From NCBI RefSeq assembly GCF_900095225.1, contig NZ_LT607421.1, positions 147,014-211,013 of the forward strand: a stretch of DNA of 64,000 nucleotides. Direction: 5' to 3'. Of this stretch, positions 9,084 through 18,748 are shown in pieces. The notes beneath the pieces are model-generated. The model was not told the DNA's origin. It saw only the letters and a list, made by a program, of their open reading frames with translations, and did not search any database. Within the stretch, counting starts at the first letter, position 1, and every line of letters begins with the position of its first letter. The stretch is from Pseudomonas sp. UMAB-08. GTDB lineage: Bacteria; Pseudomonadota; Gammaproteobacteria; Pseudomonadales; Pseudomonadaceae. Position numbers and translations under genes: made by a program.

Positions 9084-10832
9084 ATGGACGAGAACAGTTC
9101 AGGCGATGGTGCGCGACTGTTGCGTGCCGAAGGTGTAGTCGAGTCCCGTAGGCAGGAGACGTTGCTCAAAACTGGCGCCCTGCAGGACGCTATCTTTAAT
9201 AGCGCCTATTTCTCCAGTATCGCCACTGACGAAAAGGGTGTGATCCAGATTTTCAACGTCGGTGCGGAGCGCATGCTCGGCTATGAGGCGCAGGATGTCG
9301 TCAATCTGATCACACCGGCTGATATCTCTGACCCTGCGGAGTTGATCGCGCGCGCTGCCACGCTCAGCCTGGAGTTGGACACACCTATCACCCCAGGCTT
9401 CGAAGCCCTTGTATTCAAGGCATCGCGGGGCATCGAGGACATCTACGAGCTGACCTACATCCGTAAGGATGGCAGTCGTTTCTCGGCCATTGTCTCGGTG
9501 ACTGCCCTGCGCGACGCTCAGGACGACATCATCGGCTATCTGTTGATCGGCACTGACAACACCGCGCGCAAGCAGGAGGAGGCAGCCCAGGCATTGCTCG
9601 ATCAGCGCTTGCGTGATCAGCAGTTCTACACGCGCTCCCTGATCGAATCCAATATCGATGCGTTGATGATGACCGATCCCCAAGGGATCATCTCCGACGT
9701 CAATCAACAGATGATCGCCCTTACCGGTCGTACCCGTGATGAACTGATCGGCGCACCCTGCAAAAAATTCTTTACCGACCCGGTGCGCGCGGATGCAGCC
9801 ATCAAGCGCGTGCTCAGTGAGCACAAGGTCAGCGACTATGAACTGACCGTGCGCGCGCATAACGGCACGGAGACGGTGGTGTCTTACAACGCCGCCACAT
9901 TTCATGACCGCGACCGCAAGCTACAGGGGGTTTTCGCCGCTGCCCGCGACGTGACCGAGCGCAAACGCTTCGAGCGCACTCTGGAGGAAAAGAATATCGA
10001 GCTGGAGCATGCCAGCCGCATGAAGTCGGAATTCCTGGCCACCATGTCGCACGAATTACGCACGCCCTTGAACGCTATCATCGGTTTTTCCGAGGCACTC
10101 AAGGATGGTCTGGCGGGTGAAATGAGCGCGACTCAGTTCGAATATGTCGGCGACATTTTCACCAGCGGCCAGCATTTGCTGTCTCTGATCAATGACATCC
10201 TCGACCTGTCCAAGGTTGAGGCCGGGATGATGGCCCTGGAACTGGAAGCGGTTGACCTGCAGAGCCTGCTGGGCAATAGCTTGTCAATCGTCAGGGAAAA
10301 GGCGGCGGCCCAGCGCATCCGTCTTGAGCTGGAAACCGCTGAAGACTTCGATGTACTCGTGCTGGACCCGCGCAAGACCAAGCAAATTGTCTACAACCTG
10401 CTGGCCAACGCGGTCAAGTTCAGTGCAAGCGGTGGCCGTGTAATCCTCTCGGCCCGCCGGGTTGATCGCGATGTGGTAGGGACACTGGCCGGCGAGTGGC
10501 CGGTGTACGGTTTCCCCCTCGCCGACAGCGAACATACGCAATTTCTTGAACTCTGTGTGAGCGATACAGGCATCGGTATTTCCCAAGAGGACATGGCCAA
10601 GCTGTTCCAGGCGTTCAGCCAGATAGATAGCAGCCTCGCACGAAAATTCGAGGGCACGGGACTGGGGCTGGCGATGGTCAAGCAACTCGCCCAACTACAC
10701 GGCGGCACCGTGGCCGTTGCCAGCCTGGTTGGGGCCGGCGCGCGCTTCGTCGTCTGGCTGCCATTACGTGATTCAGGACAAACCCCGCGACCGCAGGTAA
10801 CAAGAGCGACAACGCCATGGCCCATGTACTGA
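9084..10832 (+). CDS. PAS-PAS sensor histidine kinase
   Basis: Soluble 582-aa sensor kinase without membrane segments. Two PAS domains (about residues 30-165, with PAC tail RDAQDDIIGYLLIGTDNTARKQ; and about 185-300, with tail GVFAAARDVTERKRF) lead to the HisKA dimerisation box MKSEFLATMSHELRTPLNAI (phospho-histidine near residue 322) and a HATPase domain (NLLANAVKFSASGG, DTGIGIS, GTGLGLAMVKQLAQLHGG). There is no receiver domain in this protein. The start is ATG 9084 (MDENSS); an in-frame GTG at 9060 is possible. It overlaps the next gene by 16 bases, so kinase and receiver are coupled. Signal unknown. Confidence 0.93.
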   Translation: MDENSSGDGARLLRAEGVVESRRQETLLKTGALQDAIFNSAYFSSIATDEKGVIQIFNVGAERMLGYEAQDVVNLITPADISDPAELIARAATLSLELDTPITPGFEALVFKASRGIEDIYELTYIRKDGSRFSAIVSVTALRDAQDDIIGYLLIGTDNTARKQEEAAQALLDQRLRDQQFYTRSLIESNIDALMMTDPQGIISDVNQQMIALTGRTRDELIGAPCKKFFTDPVRADAAIKRVLSEHKVSDYELTVRAHNGTETVVSYNAATFHDRDRKLQGVFAAARDVTERKRFERTLEEKNIELEHASRMKSEFLATMSHELRTPLNAIIGFSEALKDGLAGEMSATQFEYVGDIFTSGQHLLSLINDILDLSKVEAGMMALELEAVDLQSLLGNSLSIVREKAAAQRIRLELETAEDFDVLVLDPRKTKQIVYNLLANAVKFSASGGRVILSARRVDRDVVGTLAGEWPVYGFPLADSEHTQFLELCVSDTGIGISQEDMAKLFQAFSQIDSSLARKFEGTGLGLAMVKQLAQLHGGTVAVASLVGAGARFVVWLPLRDSGQTPRPQVTRATTPWPMY

Positions 10833-11230
10833 TCGTTGAAGACAATGCCGCCAACATGAAGCTGGCCCGGCTGCTGCTCAGCAATGCGGGCCATACCGTG
10901 TTGTGTGCGGTGGACGCGGAAACCGGACTGACACTCGCGCGCGAGAAACAACCCGACTTGATCCTGATGGACATTCAGTTGCCCGGGATGGACGGGCTTG
11001 CCGCTACCGCCTTGCTCAAGCAGGACCCTGCCACGGCCAATATTCCCGTCATAGCGCTGACGGCGATGGCCATGAAGGAGGATAAGGAAAAGAGTCAGAT
11101 CGCCGGCTGCGACGGTTACATCGCCAAGCCTCTGCGCTACCGGGAGCTGTACGCTGCGATCGATACGTTGCTGACCAACCGCGCAGGACCGAGCGCCCCT
11201 CACACGACACCGCCCGAGCCCACCCCATGA
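10817..11230 (+). CDS. Single-domain response regulator (CheY/DivK-like)
   Basis: 137-aa stand-alone receiver domain. It shows the acidic pair VEDN near residue 7, the phospho-acceptor in LILMDIQLPGMDG, the conserved threonine in VIALTAMAM and the lysine in GYIAKPLRY. With no output domain it probably relays phosphate or controls a partner by contact. It is wedged between the kinase and the REC-PAS-GGDEF-EAL protein, overlapping both, so the three are likely one pathway. Confidence 0.93.
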   Translation: MAHVLIVEDNAANMKLARLLLSNAGHTVLCAVDAETGLTLAREKQPDLILMDIQLPGMDGLAATALLKQDPATANIPVIALTAMAMKEDKEKSQIAGCDGYIAKPLRYRELYAAIDTLLTNRAGPSAPHTTPPEPTP

Positions 11231-13374
11231 TCAGTTCATCTGCAACCGTATTGATCGTCGATGACGACCCCCATGTACGCAAACTGCTGGAACTGCTACT
11301 GCAGCACGAGGGCTATCGGACCCGCACCGCAGTGAGTGGCGAAAAGGCGTTGGCGACGATCAAGTACGCCCAGCCAGACCTGATTCTGCTCGACGTCATG
11401 ATGCCTGGAATGGATGGCTGTCAGGTCGCCAGCCATCTCAAGGCCAATGCTGAGACCTCGAGCATTCCAATCATCATGCTCACCGCGTTGAGCGACCGAA
11501 GCTCGCGCCTGGCGGCCCTGGAAGCCGGCGTCGAAGAGTTTCTGAGCAAGCCCGTGGACCGAGCCGAACTGTGGCTGCGTGTGCGAAATTTGCTGCGGCT
11601 CAAAACGTTTGGCGATTTGCTTCGCAAACACAGCGCCAAACTTGAGGATCAGGTACAGCAACGTTCTGCGGACCTGCAGCAGTTTCGCACGGCGATGGAC
11701 GTGACCGCGGACGCTATCACACTCATCAATCGCAGCACTTTGCGCTTCGTCGAATTCAATGCCAGTGCCTGCGACATGCTCGGGTATAGCCGCGAAGAAC
11801 TGTTACAGATGTGCCCCGGTGAACTGGACGGCTCCTCCACCGCAGACTTGCAGGTGCTGTTTGACGATATTATCGCCGGCCAAAACGCCAATGAACTGAC
11901 CGAAACCCAATTGCGGTGCAAGAACGGCTCGCACGTGCAGGTCGAGATTCGCCGTCAGGCTTATCGCTCGGGAGATGAATGGATCATCGTCGGGGTCGTG
12001 CGCGATATAACAGAGCGTAAAGAGGCCGATAAGCGCCTGCTGCACATGGCCCATTACGATGCCCTCACCGGCCTGCCCAACCGCACCCAGTTTTATGCCA
12101 CCCTGCAAATCATCCTCGCTCAAGCCGCAGAAAAAAAATGGCAAGTGGCGGTCCTGTTCATCGATCTGGACCACTTCAAGAACGTCAATGACACCTTCGG
12201 GCACGCCATCGGCGACGAACTGTTACGCCAGCTCAGTAACCGTCTGGTGCAATGCGTGGACATCCGGGACACCGTCGGACGGCTGGGTGGCGATGAGTTT
12301 GCGCTCATCCTGATGACGCAGGACGGCCAGAAAGGCGCGACCTCGATGGTCAACAAAGTCCGCGAGGAACTGCGTGCGCCTTTCCACCTAAAGGGCCATG
12401 ACGTCCCGGTGACCGCAAGCATCGGGATTGCCCTGTACCCCGACGATGACATCGTTCCGGACACACTGATCAAATTCGCCGACACCGCCATGTATCGGGC
12501 CAAGCAAGCCGGTCGCGACAGCTATCGATTCTTTACGGCTGAAATGAATGCCGAGGTGTTGGCCCGCCTTGATCTGGAAACAGCCCTGCGCAAAGCCGTG
12601 GAGAATGAAGAGTTCGTCCTGCACTATCAGCCCAAGGTACGCCTGAGCGACGGCCGCGTCTGCGGCCTGGAAGCCTTGTTGCGCTGGGAGCGTCCCGGCC
12701 ATGGTTTGATTTCGCCCAATGCCTTTATTCCAGCCCTGGAAGAGACCGGGATGATCATCCCGGTCGGCAAATGGATAATCGCCGCTGCCTGTCGGCAGAT
12801 CGCCCAGTGGCAACGCTCGGGCATCGGCCCGGTTCAAGTGTCGGTCAACGTTTCGGCCCGCCAATTCAATGAGGGCGAGCTGTGGACAGATGTCATCAGC
12901 GCCCTCACGAACAACGATGTTGCAGCCGATTTACTGGAACTGGAACTGACCGAAAGCTCTCTCATGATCAATACCGAGCGCACCATCGTCAGCCTGCAAA
13001 AACTGCGCGGCCTGGGCATCAAGGTGTCCATCGATGACTTTGGCACCGGCTATTCGAGCCTGTCCTACCTGCGCCGGTTTCAAATCGACACGCTGAAAAT
13101 CGATATCTCCTTTATCCGCGAAGTCACCGTCAACTCGGAAGACGCCGCCATCGTCCTGGCCATCATCCACTTGGCCCATAGCCTGAAGCTGGACGTGATT
13201 GCCGAAGGCGTGGAAACCGTCGAGCAAATGGACTTCCTGCAACGCAACCACTGCGATCAGATTCAAGGCTATCTGTTCAGTCGTCCGCTGGGCCTGCATG
13301 CCATCGAGCAATTACTGCGCGAGGATAGACGCCTGACATTGCTGGACTCATGCAGAGTGGGCCAGCCGTTGTAA
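11227..13374 (+). CDS. REC-PAS-GGDEF-EAL c-di-GMP signalling protein
   Basis: 715-aa output protein. REC domain residues 1-125 (VDDDPH, LILLDVMMPGMDG, SKPVD); a short coiled linker; PAS about 155-265 (ending VGVVRDITERKEA); GGDEF about 270-440 with intact GRLGGDEFALIL; EAL about 450-700 with EALLRW, NVSARQF, ELTES, IDDFGTGYSS, TLKID and IAEGVET. The phosphodiesterase residues appear complete, so hydrolysis of c-di-GMP is likely. The residues before GGDEF read DIRD rather than RxxD, so the inhibitory I-site is apparently missing. The ATGA overlap with the receiver gene and shared operon suggest it is controlled by the PAS kinase. Confidence 0.94.
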   Translation: MISSSATVLIVDDDPHVRKLLELLLQHEGYRTRTAVSGEKALATIKYAQPDLILLDVMMPGMDGCQVASHLKANAETSSIPIIMLTALSDRSSRLAALEAGVEEFLSKPVDRAELWLRVRNLLRLKTFGDLLRKHSAKLEDQVQQRSADLQQFRTAMDVTADAITLINRSTLRFVEFNASACDMLGYSREELLQMCPGELDGSSTADLQVLFDDIIAGQNANELTETQLRCKNGSHVQVEIRRQAYRSGDEWIIVGVVRDITERKEADKRLLHMAHYDALTGLPNRTQFYATLQIILAQAAEKKWQVAVLFIDLDHFKNVNDTFGHAIGDELLRQLSNRLVQCVDIRDTVGRLGGDEFALILMTQDGQKGATSMVNKVREELRAPFHLKGHDVPVTASIGIALYPDDDIVPDTLIKFADTAMYRAKQAGRDSYRFFTAEMNAEVLARLDLETALRKAVENEEFVLHYQPKVRLSDGRVCGLEALLRWERPGHGLISPNAFIPALEETGMIIPVGKWIIAAACRQIAQWQRSGIGPVQVSVNVSARQFNEGELWTDVISALTNNDVAADLLELELTESSLMINTERTIVSLQKLRGLGIKVSIDDFGTGYSSLSYLRRFQIDTLKIDISFIREVTVNSEDAAIVLAIIHLAHSLKLDVIAEGVETVEQMDFLQRNHCDQIQGYLFSRPLGLHAIEQLLREDRRLTLLDSCRVGQPL

Positions 13375-13409
13375 ATTCAGCGTTACGACCGACGCCCAGT
13401 CAAACGCTA

Positions 13410-13481
13410 ATCCTTTGTAGGAACAACTGTCTTCACGCCTCCAATTTCGTCGGCCCTTATCGCAGGCAAGCCAGCGCCTAC
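13410..13481. repeat. REP element (degenerate REPIN)
   Basis: The right arm at 13460-13481 is a 22-base match to the right arm of the REPIN at 55190-55211. The left arm around TTTGTAGGAACAACTG is degenerate. Confidence 0.75.
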
Positions 13482-13499
13482 GCGCTGAACTGCGCCCCA

Positions 13500-13519
13500 A
13501 CTGTTGCCACGCAAACAGC
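13500..13519 (+). promoter_or_regulatory. Putative activator (UAS) site of the ssuD-like operon
   Basis: ACTGTTGCCACGCAAACAG: arms CTGTT and AACAG. The CTGTTG begins 103 bp upstream of the -24 GG at 13604. Equivalent elements occur 101 and 102 bp upstream of the two other sigma-54-type promoters in this cluster. A SfnR-type enhancer-binding protein is the likely ligand by analogy; this is inference. Confidence 0.55.
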
Positions 13520-13601
13520 CATGAAACACTTTGCCCGCACCGCAACAGACCGCCCTCCCCGAAAAAACATCTAATCCTATATAAATCAACAGGTTGTGCT
13601 T

Positions 13602-13618
13602 CTGGTACAACTTTTGCT
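13602..13618 (+). promoter_or_regulatory. Sigma-54 (-24/-12) promoter of the ssuD-like operon
   Basis: CTGGTACAACTTTTGCT: GG at 13604-13605 and GC at 13616-13617, exactly 10 bases between, close to the YTGGCACN5TTGCW consensus. Predicted transcript start near 13629. Confidence 0.7.
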
Positions 13619-13762
13619 CTTTCTTGGCTGTCGACGTTTTCTCACAGACTTGCCCAAGCAAGCCCCGATAACAAAGCCGTACTTGCCCTGCGTTGCACGC
13701 CCCGTCGCTCCTCACCTTGCTCGAGGCCAGTGACGCCCACCCCTGCAACGAGGATTATGTTC

Positions 13763-14911
13763 ATGAGTCTCGATATTTTCTGGTTTCTGCCCACCTCCGG
13801 CGACACCCGGTACCTGGGCAAGTCCGACAGCGGTCGCCCGGCCACCAACGAATACATGCGGCAGATCGCTGTGGCCGCCGAGAACCTTGGCTATGACGGT
13901 TTGTTGATCCCGACGGGCAGCAGTTGCCTCGACCCGTGGATCACCGCCGCCAGCCTGGTACCGGTGACTCAGCGCATCAAATTGTTGGTTGCACTGCGCA
14001 CCTCTCTCGGCAACCCCACTGCGTCTGCGCGACAGGCAGCGACCCTGGACCAGGCGTGCCACGGACGTTTGCTGCTCAACGTGGTGCCCGGTGGTGATGC
14101 CACTGAATTAGCCGCCGACGGCATTTTCCTCGATCACGACCAACGCTACGAAGCCGCCGATGAGTTCCTCACCGTCTGGCGCCAACTGCTCAGCGGCGAG
14201 ACCGTGGATTTCGCGGGCAAGCATGTGCGGGTGGAAGGCGCGCAAAACTTCTTCCCGCCGGTCCAGCGCCCTCATCCGCCGTTGTATTTCGGCGGCTCCT
14301 CACCGGCCGCCCATGAACTGGCCGCCAAGCATGTCGACGCCTACCTGACGTGGGGCGAGCCGCCCGCAGCTGTGGCCGAGAAAATCGCCGACGTGCGTGC
14401 GCGGGCCAAAAAACACGGCCGTACGGTGCATTTCGGCGTGCGTCTGCATGTGATCGTGCGCGAAACCAACGAGCAGGCATGGGCCGCAGCCGAAGAACTG
14501 ATCAGCCACCTCGACGACGACACCATCGCTGACGCGCAACAGAACTACGCGAAGATGGACTCCGAAGGCCAGCGGCGCATGGCCGCCCTGCATGGCGGGC
14601 AACGCGACAAGCTGGAAGTGTCGCCTAACCTTTGGGCCGGTGTTGGCCTGGTACGCGGCGGCGCTGGCACCGCGCTGGTCGGTGATCCACAAACAGTCGC
14701 CGCACGACTGCTGGAATACGCCGCCCTTGGCGTCGACCGCTTTGTTCTGTCTGGCTACCCCCATCTGGAAGAGGCCTTCCGCTTCGCTGAACTGGTGTTC
14801 CCGCTGCTGCCGGGCAAGCAAGCGGTCACCGTGAGCGATCAGGTATTGACCGGGGGAGCGTTCGACGTTCGCGCGGGCAAGAAACAGGCAAAAGATGAGG
14901 CCGCCGCATGA
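13763..14911 (+). CDS. FMNH2-dependent alkanesulfonate monooxygenase-like (SsuD family)
   Basis: 382-aa flavin-dependent monooxygenase of the bacterial-luciferase superfamily, the length of SsuD (about 380). The start [20 protein letters not shown] matches SsuD's N-terminus; AACGAGGA lies eight bases before ATG 13763, which excludes the upstream in-frame starts. Later segments ([74 protein letters not shown]) are SsuD-like. SsuD cleaves C-S bonds of sulfonates to sulfite using FMNH2. No SsuE reductase or SsuABC transporter is in this operon, so the real substrate is uncertain. It overlaps the amidohydrolase by ATGA. Confidence 0.88.
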   Translation: MSLDIFWFLPTSGDTRYLGKSDSGRPATNEYMRQIAVAAENLGYDGLLIPTGSSCLDPWITAASLVPVTQRIKLLVALRTSLGNPTASARQAATLDQACHGRLLLNVVPGGDATELAADGIFLDHDQRYEAADEFLTVWRQLLSGETVDFAGKHVRVEGAQNFFPPVQRPHPPLYFGGSSPAAHELAAKHVDAYLTWGEPPAAVAEKIADVRARAKKHGRTVHFGVRLHVIVRETNEQAWAAAEELISHLDDDTIADAQQNYAKMDSEGQRRMAALHGGQRDKLEVSPNLWAGVGLVRGGAGTALVGDPQTVAARLLEYAALGVDRFVLSGYPHLEEAFRFAELVFPLLPGKQAVTVSDQVLTGGAFDVRAGKKQAKDEAAA

Positions 14912-15753
14912 AAGTCATCGATTTGCGCTGCCGGCCGGCGTACCTCCACGACTTCTTCGGCGCCACACCCGGCTCCACGGAATACGCCACCGCACGCTGG
15001 CTCAATCGCCGAGTGGGCACTCGCGGCAACGATGAACACTTCGCCCGCTCGCTGACGCCCGAGGGTTTCCTCGACGAAGTACGCGATGCAGGGTTGAGCA
15101 AGGCGGTGGTGGTCGGCCGCCACACCCCAAGCCAGCATCTGCCCAACGACCTGATCCATGGCATCGTTCAGGGCCATGACGAACTGCTCGGCATCGGCAG
15201 TATCGACCCCGCCCTGCAAGGCATCGACGGTGCTATTGCCGAGATCGACCGTGCTATCAACCTGCTCGGCCTTTCCGGCATCGACCTGGAGCCGGGCTTC
15301 GGCGCGCCGGCTCGTCATCCGGACGATGCGCTGTATTGGCCGATCTACGAACATCTGCAACAGCGCGGTATCCCGCTGTTCCTGATGAGTGGCCCGACCA
15401 CGCCCGACCCGGCGTTCAACAACCCAGGGCACCTGGCCAAAGTTGCTCAGGCGTTCCCGCAACTGTCCATCGTCTGCTACCACGGCTACTGGCCGAACGT
15501 GCAACAGGCCATCGGCGTCGCCTTCCGCTACCCGAACATTTATCTGGTCCCGGACATGTACCTGTTCCAGCCCGGCAGCGAAGCCTATGTCCAGGCGGGC
15601 AACAGCTTTCTTGGCGACCAGTTGCTGTTTGGCTCGTCCTATCCGTTCAGGCCGATCCGCCAGTCCATCGACGACGCCCAGGCCCTCGGCTTTAACGAAT
15701 CGGCACTCGACAAGCTGTTCTACGGTAACGCGGCGAGGCTGTTCGGCCTGTAA
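14908..15753 (+). CDS. Amidohydrolase family protein (PF04909 type)
   Basis: 281-aa metal-dependent hydrolase/decarboxylase-like protein. It begins [17 protein letters not shown], has [20 protein letters not shown], then [20 protein letters not shown] and the terminal [14 protein letters not shown]...[12 protein letters not shown], the usual end of amidohydrolase_2 proteins. The usual HxH start is not clear (DLRCRP), so metal binding may be unusual. ATGA overlap with the SsuD-like gene suggests it acts on the product or precursor of the sulfonate reaction. It is low in sulfur (3 Met, 2 Cys). Confidence 0.75.
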   Translation: MKVIDLRCRPAYLHDFFGATPGSTEYATARWLNRRVGTRGNDEHFARSLTPEGFLDEVRDAGLSKAVVVGRHTPSQHLPNDLIHGIVQGHDELLGIGSIDPALQGIDGAIAEIDRAINLLGLSGIDLEPGFGAPARHPDDALYWPIYEHLQQRGIPLFLMSGPTTPDPAFNNPGHLAKVAQAFPQLSIVCYHGYWPNVQQAIGVAFRYPNIYLVPDMYLFQPGSEAYVQAGNSFLGDQLLFGSSYPFRPIRQSIDDAQALGFNESALDKLFYGNAARLFGL

Positions 15754-15858
15754 CGCAGCCTGGATAAGCGCCGGAGCAAGCACCTGTCTATCAACGGGGG
15801 ATGCCCGGCGCATGAACCTCGGTGACGGCCTGCGCCCTAGCCAATCAAGGAGTCACCT

Positions 15859-17031
15859 GTGACCACCCCAAACGATCCCTTGCAGATCGCCCGTCGTCTG
15901 GCGGCCGGATTTGCCACGACCGCTGCCGAGCGCGACGAACGCGGCGGCACCCCCAAGGCCGAGCGCGACGCCCTGCGCGACAGCGGCTTGCTCGCCCTCA
16001 GTATTCCCCGCGAGTTCGGCGGCCTCGGTGCCAGCTGGAGCGAAGCCCTGAATATCGTTCGCGAGTTCGCCAAAGTCGACAGCTCCATCGCCCACGTCTT
16101 TGGCTTCCAGCACTTGATGCTGGCCACCGTGCGCCTGTTCGCCAGGCCAGATCAATGGCAGCCCTTGCTGGAACAGACCGCCCGCAAGAACTGGTTCTGG
16201 GGCAACGCCCTCAATCCTCTGGACACCCGCACGATAGCGACCCGCTTCGACGGCTGGCGCGAATTCTCCGGCACCAAGAGTTTCTGTTCCGGCTCCAGCG
16301 ACTCCGACATGCTGATCGCCTCGGCGCTGGACGAAAGCCCCAGTGGCAAGCTGCTGATTGCGGCCATTCCCACCCACCGTACCGGCATCACGTTGCACGG
16401 CGACTGGAACAACATGGGCCAACGCCAGACCGACAGCGGCAGCGCCAGCTTTGAACGCGTGCGGGTCGAGGAGAACGAACTGCTCCTCGATCCAGGCCCG
16501 CTGAGCACGCACTTTTCCAGCCTGAGGCCGCTGCTGGCGCAACTGACCTTCGTCAACCTGTTCCTGGGGATCGCCGAAGGCGCCTTCGAAGAGGCTCGAG
16601 ACTATACGGTTAATGAGGCGCGCCCCTGGTTCAAGGCCGATGTCAGCAAAGCCGTTGACGACCCGTACGTGCTGGCCCACTACGGGGAGTTCTGGGCGGG
16701 GCTGGAGGCCGTTCGCGCACTGGCCGAACGGGCCAATACACGGTTCGACCACGCCTGGAGTAGAGCCGAAAACCTGGAAGCCGAGGAGCGCGCGCAACTG
16801 GCCCTCGCCATCGGCAGCGCCAAAGTCTATGCCACGCGGATCGGCCTGGACGTGTGCAACCGCCTGTTCGAAGTCACCGGCGCCCGTGCGACCAACGCAT
16901 CTCGGCGCTTCGATCGCTACTGGCGCAACCTGCGCACTCAGACCCTGCACGACCCGGTGGACTATCGCATCCGCGAACTCGGCGAGTGGGCGTTGAAGCA
17001 GACACCGCCTACTCCCAGTTTTTATTCCTGA
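15859..17031 (+). CDS. Acyl-CoA dehydrogenase-like flavoprotein (DszC/SfnB group)
   Basis: 390-aa protein with the acyl-CoA dehydrogenase fold: N-terminal helices (DSGLLALSIPREFGGLGASW), middle strands (NALNPLDTRTIATRFDGWREFSGTKSF begins the flavin-binding part) and C-terminal helices ending RFDRYWRNLRTQTLHDPVDYRIRELG. That ending is typical of the DszC/SfnB monooxygenase-like branch rather than true acyl-CoA dehydrogenases. The GTG start at 15859 follows AAGGAG at good spacing. It is the last gene of the first sulfur unit. Members of this group oxidise organosulfur compounds with FMNH2; the substrate here is unknown. Confidence 0.82.
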   Translation: MTTPNDPLQIARRLAAGFATTAAERDERGGTPKAERDALRDSGLLALSIPREFGGLGASWSEALNIVREFAKVDSSIAHVFGFQHLMLATVRLFARPDQWQPLLEQTARKNWFWGNALNPLDTRTIATRFDGWREFSGTKSFCSGSSDSDMLIASALDESPSGKLLIAAIPTHRTGITLHGDWNNMGQRQTDSGSASFERVRVEENELLLDPGPLSTHFSSLRPLLAQLTFVNLFLGIAEGAFEEARDYTVNEARPWFKADVSKAVDDPYVLAHYGEFWAGLEAVRALAERANTRFDHAWSRAENLEAEERAQLALAIGSAKVYATRIGLDVCNRLFEVTGARATNASRRFDRYWRNLRTQTLHDPVDYRIRELGEWALKQTPPTPSFYS

Positions 17032-17101
17032 GCCCCTGCCCACGCAGGAAATTGATTACCGGGCCGGGCTTGCTGCCCGGCCTCTCCTAGCGGCGAACCG
17101 G

Positions 17102-17152
17102 ACTGTTGGATATCGCTCAATCAAACAGCAAAGTGTTGCCCGGCCAACACTT
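17102..17152 (+). promoter_or_regulatory. Putative paired activator sites upstream of the DszA-like operon
   Basis: ACTGTTG (from 17102) and CAAACAG (17122-17128) form the first element, starting 101 bp upstream of the -24 GG. A second, perfect palindrome follows at 17131-17152: arms AAGTGTTG and CAACACTT around CCCGGC. Location and spacing fit an enhancer-binding protein site. Confidence 0.6.
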
Positions 17153-17201
17153 GCAGACGCTAAAAACAGCCAGACCCCTTGTATTACGCGGCTTTCCTGA
17201 C

Positions 17202-17219
17202 TCGGCACGGACTGTGCAA
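17202..17219 (+). promoter_or_regulatory. Sigma-54 (-24/-12) promoter of the DszA-like operon
   Basis: TCGGCACGGACTGTGCAA: GG at 17204-17205, 10 bases, GC at 17216-17217; GGCACG is perfect and GTGCA is one base off consensus. Predicted start near 17229, about 60 bases before the gene. Confidence 0.7.
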
Positions 17220-17289
17220 TCTCGACATAAACAATCATTCATGTGCCGCGTGCGCTTAATGAACCTATCGAGTAAGGAGTTAACCGACT

Positions 17290-18717
17290 ATGGCATCTCG
17301 CATTATTCTCAATGCATTCGACATGACGTGCGTTAGCCACCAGGCCGCTGGCACTTGGCGTCACCCGGAAAGCCAGGCGTGGAAATACAAGGACCTCGAC
17401 TACTGGGTCGACCTGGCCAAGTTGCTCGAACGCGGCTATTTCGACTCGCTGTTCATCGCCGACGTCGTCGGTGTCTACGACGTCTATCGCGGCTCGGTGG
17501 AAACTTCGCTGGTTGACGCCGACCAGGTGCCGGTGAACGACCCGTTCTTTCAGGTGCCGGCCATGGCCACCGTGACCAAACACTTGGGTTTCGGTGTGAC
17601 CTCTGCGCTGACCTACGAGCAGCCGTATGCTCTGGCGCGCAAGTTCTCCACCCTCGACCACCTGACCAAAGGCCGCGTGGCCTGGAACGTGGTGACCTCC
17701 TACTTGAACAGCGCCGCAGTCAATCTCGGCCTCAAGCAGCAGATCTCCCACGACGAACGCTACGACATCGCCGACGAGTTTCTGGATGTCACCTACAAGC
17801 TGTGGGAGGGTTCCTGGGATGAAGACGCGGTGCTGCGCGACCGTGAGAAAGGCATCTTCACCGACCCGACCAAGGTTCACCCCATCGGTCACAAAGGTAA
17901 GTATTTCGACGTGCCCGGCATCCACCTGTCCGAGCCGTCGCCGCAACGCACGCCGGTAATTTTCCAGGCCGGCGCTTCCACCCGCGGTCGCGCCTTTGCC
18001 GCCAAGCATGCCGAAGGCGTGTTCATCAGCCCGGCCACTCCGGAACAGGCGCGTGAAGTCTCCGATGACATCCGCAACCGCGCCGTGGAGGCAGGCCGTA
18101 CACGCGACTCGCTGAAAATATTCACGTTGCTCACGGTGATCACCGCCGAAAGCGATGAAGCTGCGCAAGCCAAATACCAGGAATACCTGGGCTACAGCAA
18201 TGGCGAAGGCATGCTGTCGTTCTACGGCGGCTGGACCGGTATCGACTTCTCCGAGTACGACCCGGATCAACCCCTGGAAGCCATCGACAACGACAGCATT
18301 CGCTCGGTATTGGAGCTGCTCGCCACCGCCGACCCACACCGCAAATGGACTCCGCGCGACATCATCAAGCACCGCAGCATTGGCGGCCTTGGCCCCGTGC
18401 TGGTGGGCGGCCCGAAAACAGTGGCCGATGAGCTGGAGCGTTGGGTGGATGTCGGCGGTATCGACGGCTTCAACCTGGCCTATGCCATCACACCCGGGTC
18501 GTTTGTGGACTTCGTCGAGTACATCGTCCCCGAACTGCAACGCCGGGGTCGTGTGCGCACCTCCTATGAGGGCAGCACCCTGCGGGAAAACCTGCTCGAC
18601 AGCGATTCAGCCTACGCCGCAGCCGACCACCCTGCCGCTCAGTATCGCGGCGCGTTCACGGAAGGGGCCAACGCCACCGACCGCACCAAACCGTCCAAGT
18701 TTTCCAAGCTGACCTGA
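17290..18717 (+). CDS. LLM-class flavin monooxygenase (NtaA/SnaA/DszA family)
   Basis: 475-aa luciferase-like monooxygenase. Family signature segments include MTCVSHQAAGTWRHPESQAW, LLERGYFDSLFIADVVGVYD, FGVTSALTYEQPYALARKFS, TLDHLTKGRVAWNVVTSYLN, PVIFQAGASTRGRAFAAKHA and IGGLGPVLVGGPKTVADELE. DszA, the best known relative, cleaves dibenzothiophene sulfone with FMNH2; others attack nitrilotriacetate or sulfones. AAGGAG lies just upstream of the ATG. With the following SfnB-like gene it makes a two-gene unit behind a -24/-12 promoter. It has only 4 Met and 1 Cys. Confidence 0.88.
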   Translation: MASRIILNAFDMTCVSHQAAGTWRHPESQAWKYKDLDYWVDLAKLLERGYFDSLFIADVVGVYDVYRGSVETSLVDADQVPVNDPFFQVPAMATVTKHLGFGVTSALTYEQPYALARKFSTLDHLTKGRVAWNVVTSYLNSAAVNLGLKQQISHDERYDIADEFLDVTYKLWEGSWDEDAVLRDREKGIFTDPTKVHPIGHKGKYFDVPGIHLSEPSPQRTPVIFQAGASTRGRAFAAKHAEGVFISPATPEQAREVSDDIRNRAVEAGRTRDSLKIFTLLTVITAESDEAAQAKYQEYLGYSNGEGMLSFYGGWTGIDFSEYDPDQPLEAIDNDSIRSVLELLATADPHRKWTPRDIIKHRSIGGLGPVLVGGPKTVADELERWVDVGGIDGFNLAYAITPGSFVDFVEYIVPELQRRGRVRTSYEGSTLRENLLDSDSAYAAADHPAAQYRGAFTEGANATDRTKPSKFSKLT

Positions 18718-18748
18718 CGCGCAGTATCGCCCAAGAGGAGTTCAATCA

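Larger units (their letters stand above)
13375..13762. other. 388-bp control region upstream of ssuD-like gene
   Basis: Contains no gene I can support. It holds a REP element (13410-13481), a CTGTTG...AACAG putative activator site (13500-13519), a second partial site near 13540-13547 and a strong -24/-12 promoter (13602-13618). The remaining 140 bases form a long leader to the ssuD-like gene. Confidence 0.7.

Noticed and set aside
13680..13700. Second -24/-12 candidate TTGCCCTGCGTTGCA near ssuD
   Set aside because: Lacks the essential GG at -24; the 13602 site is far better.
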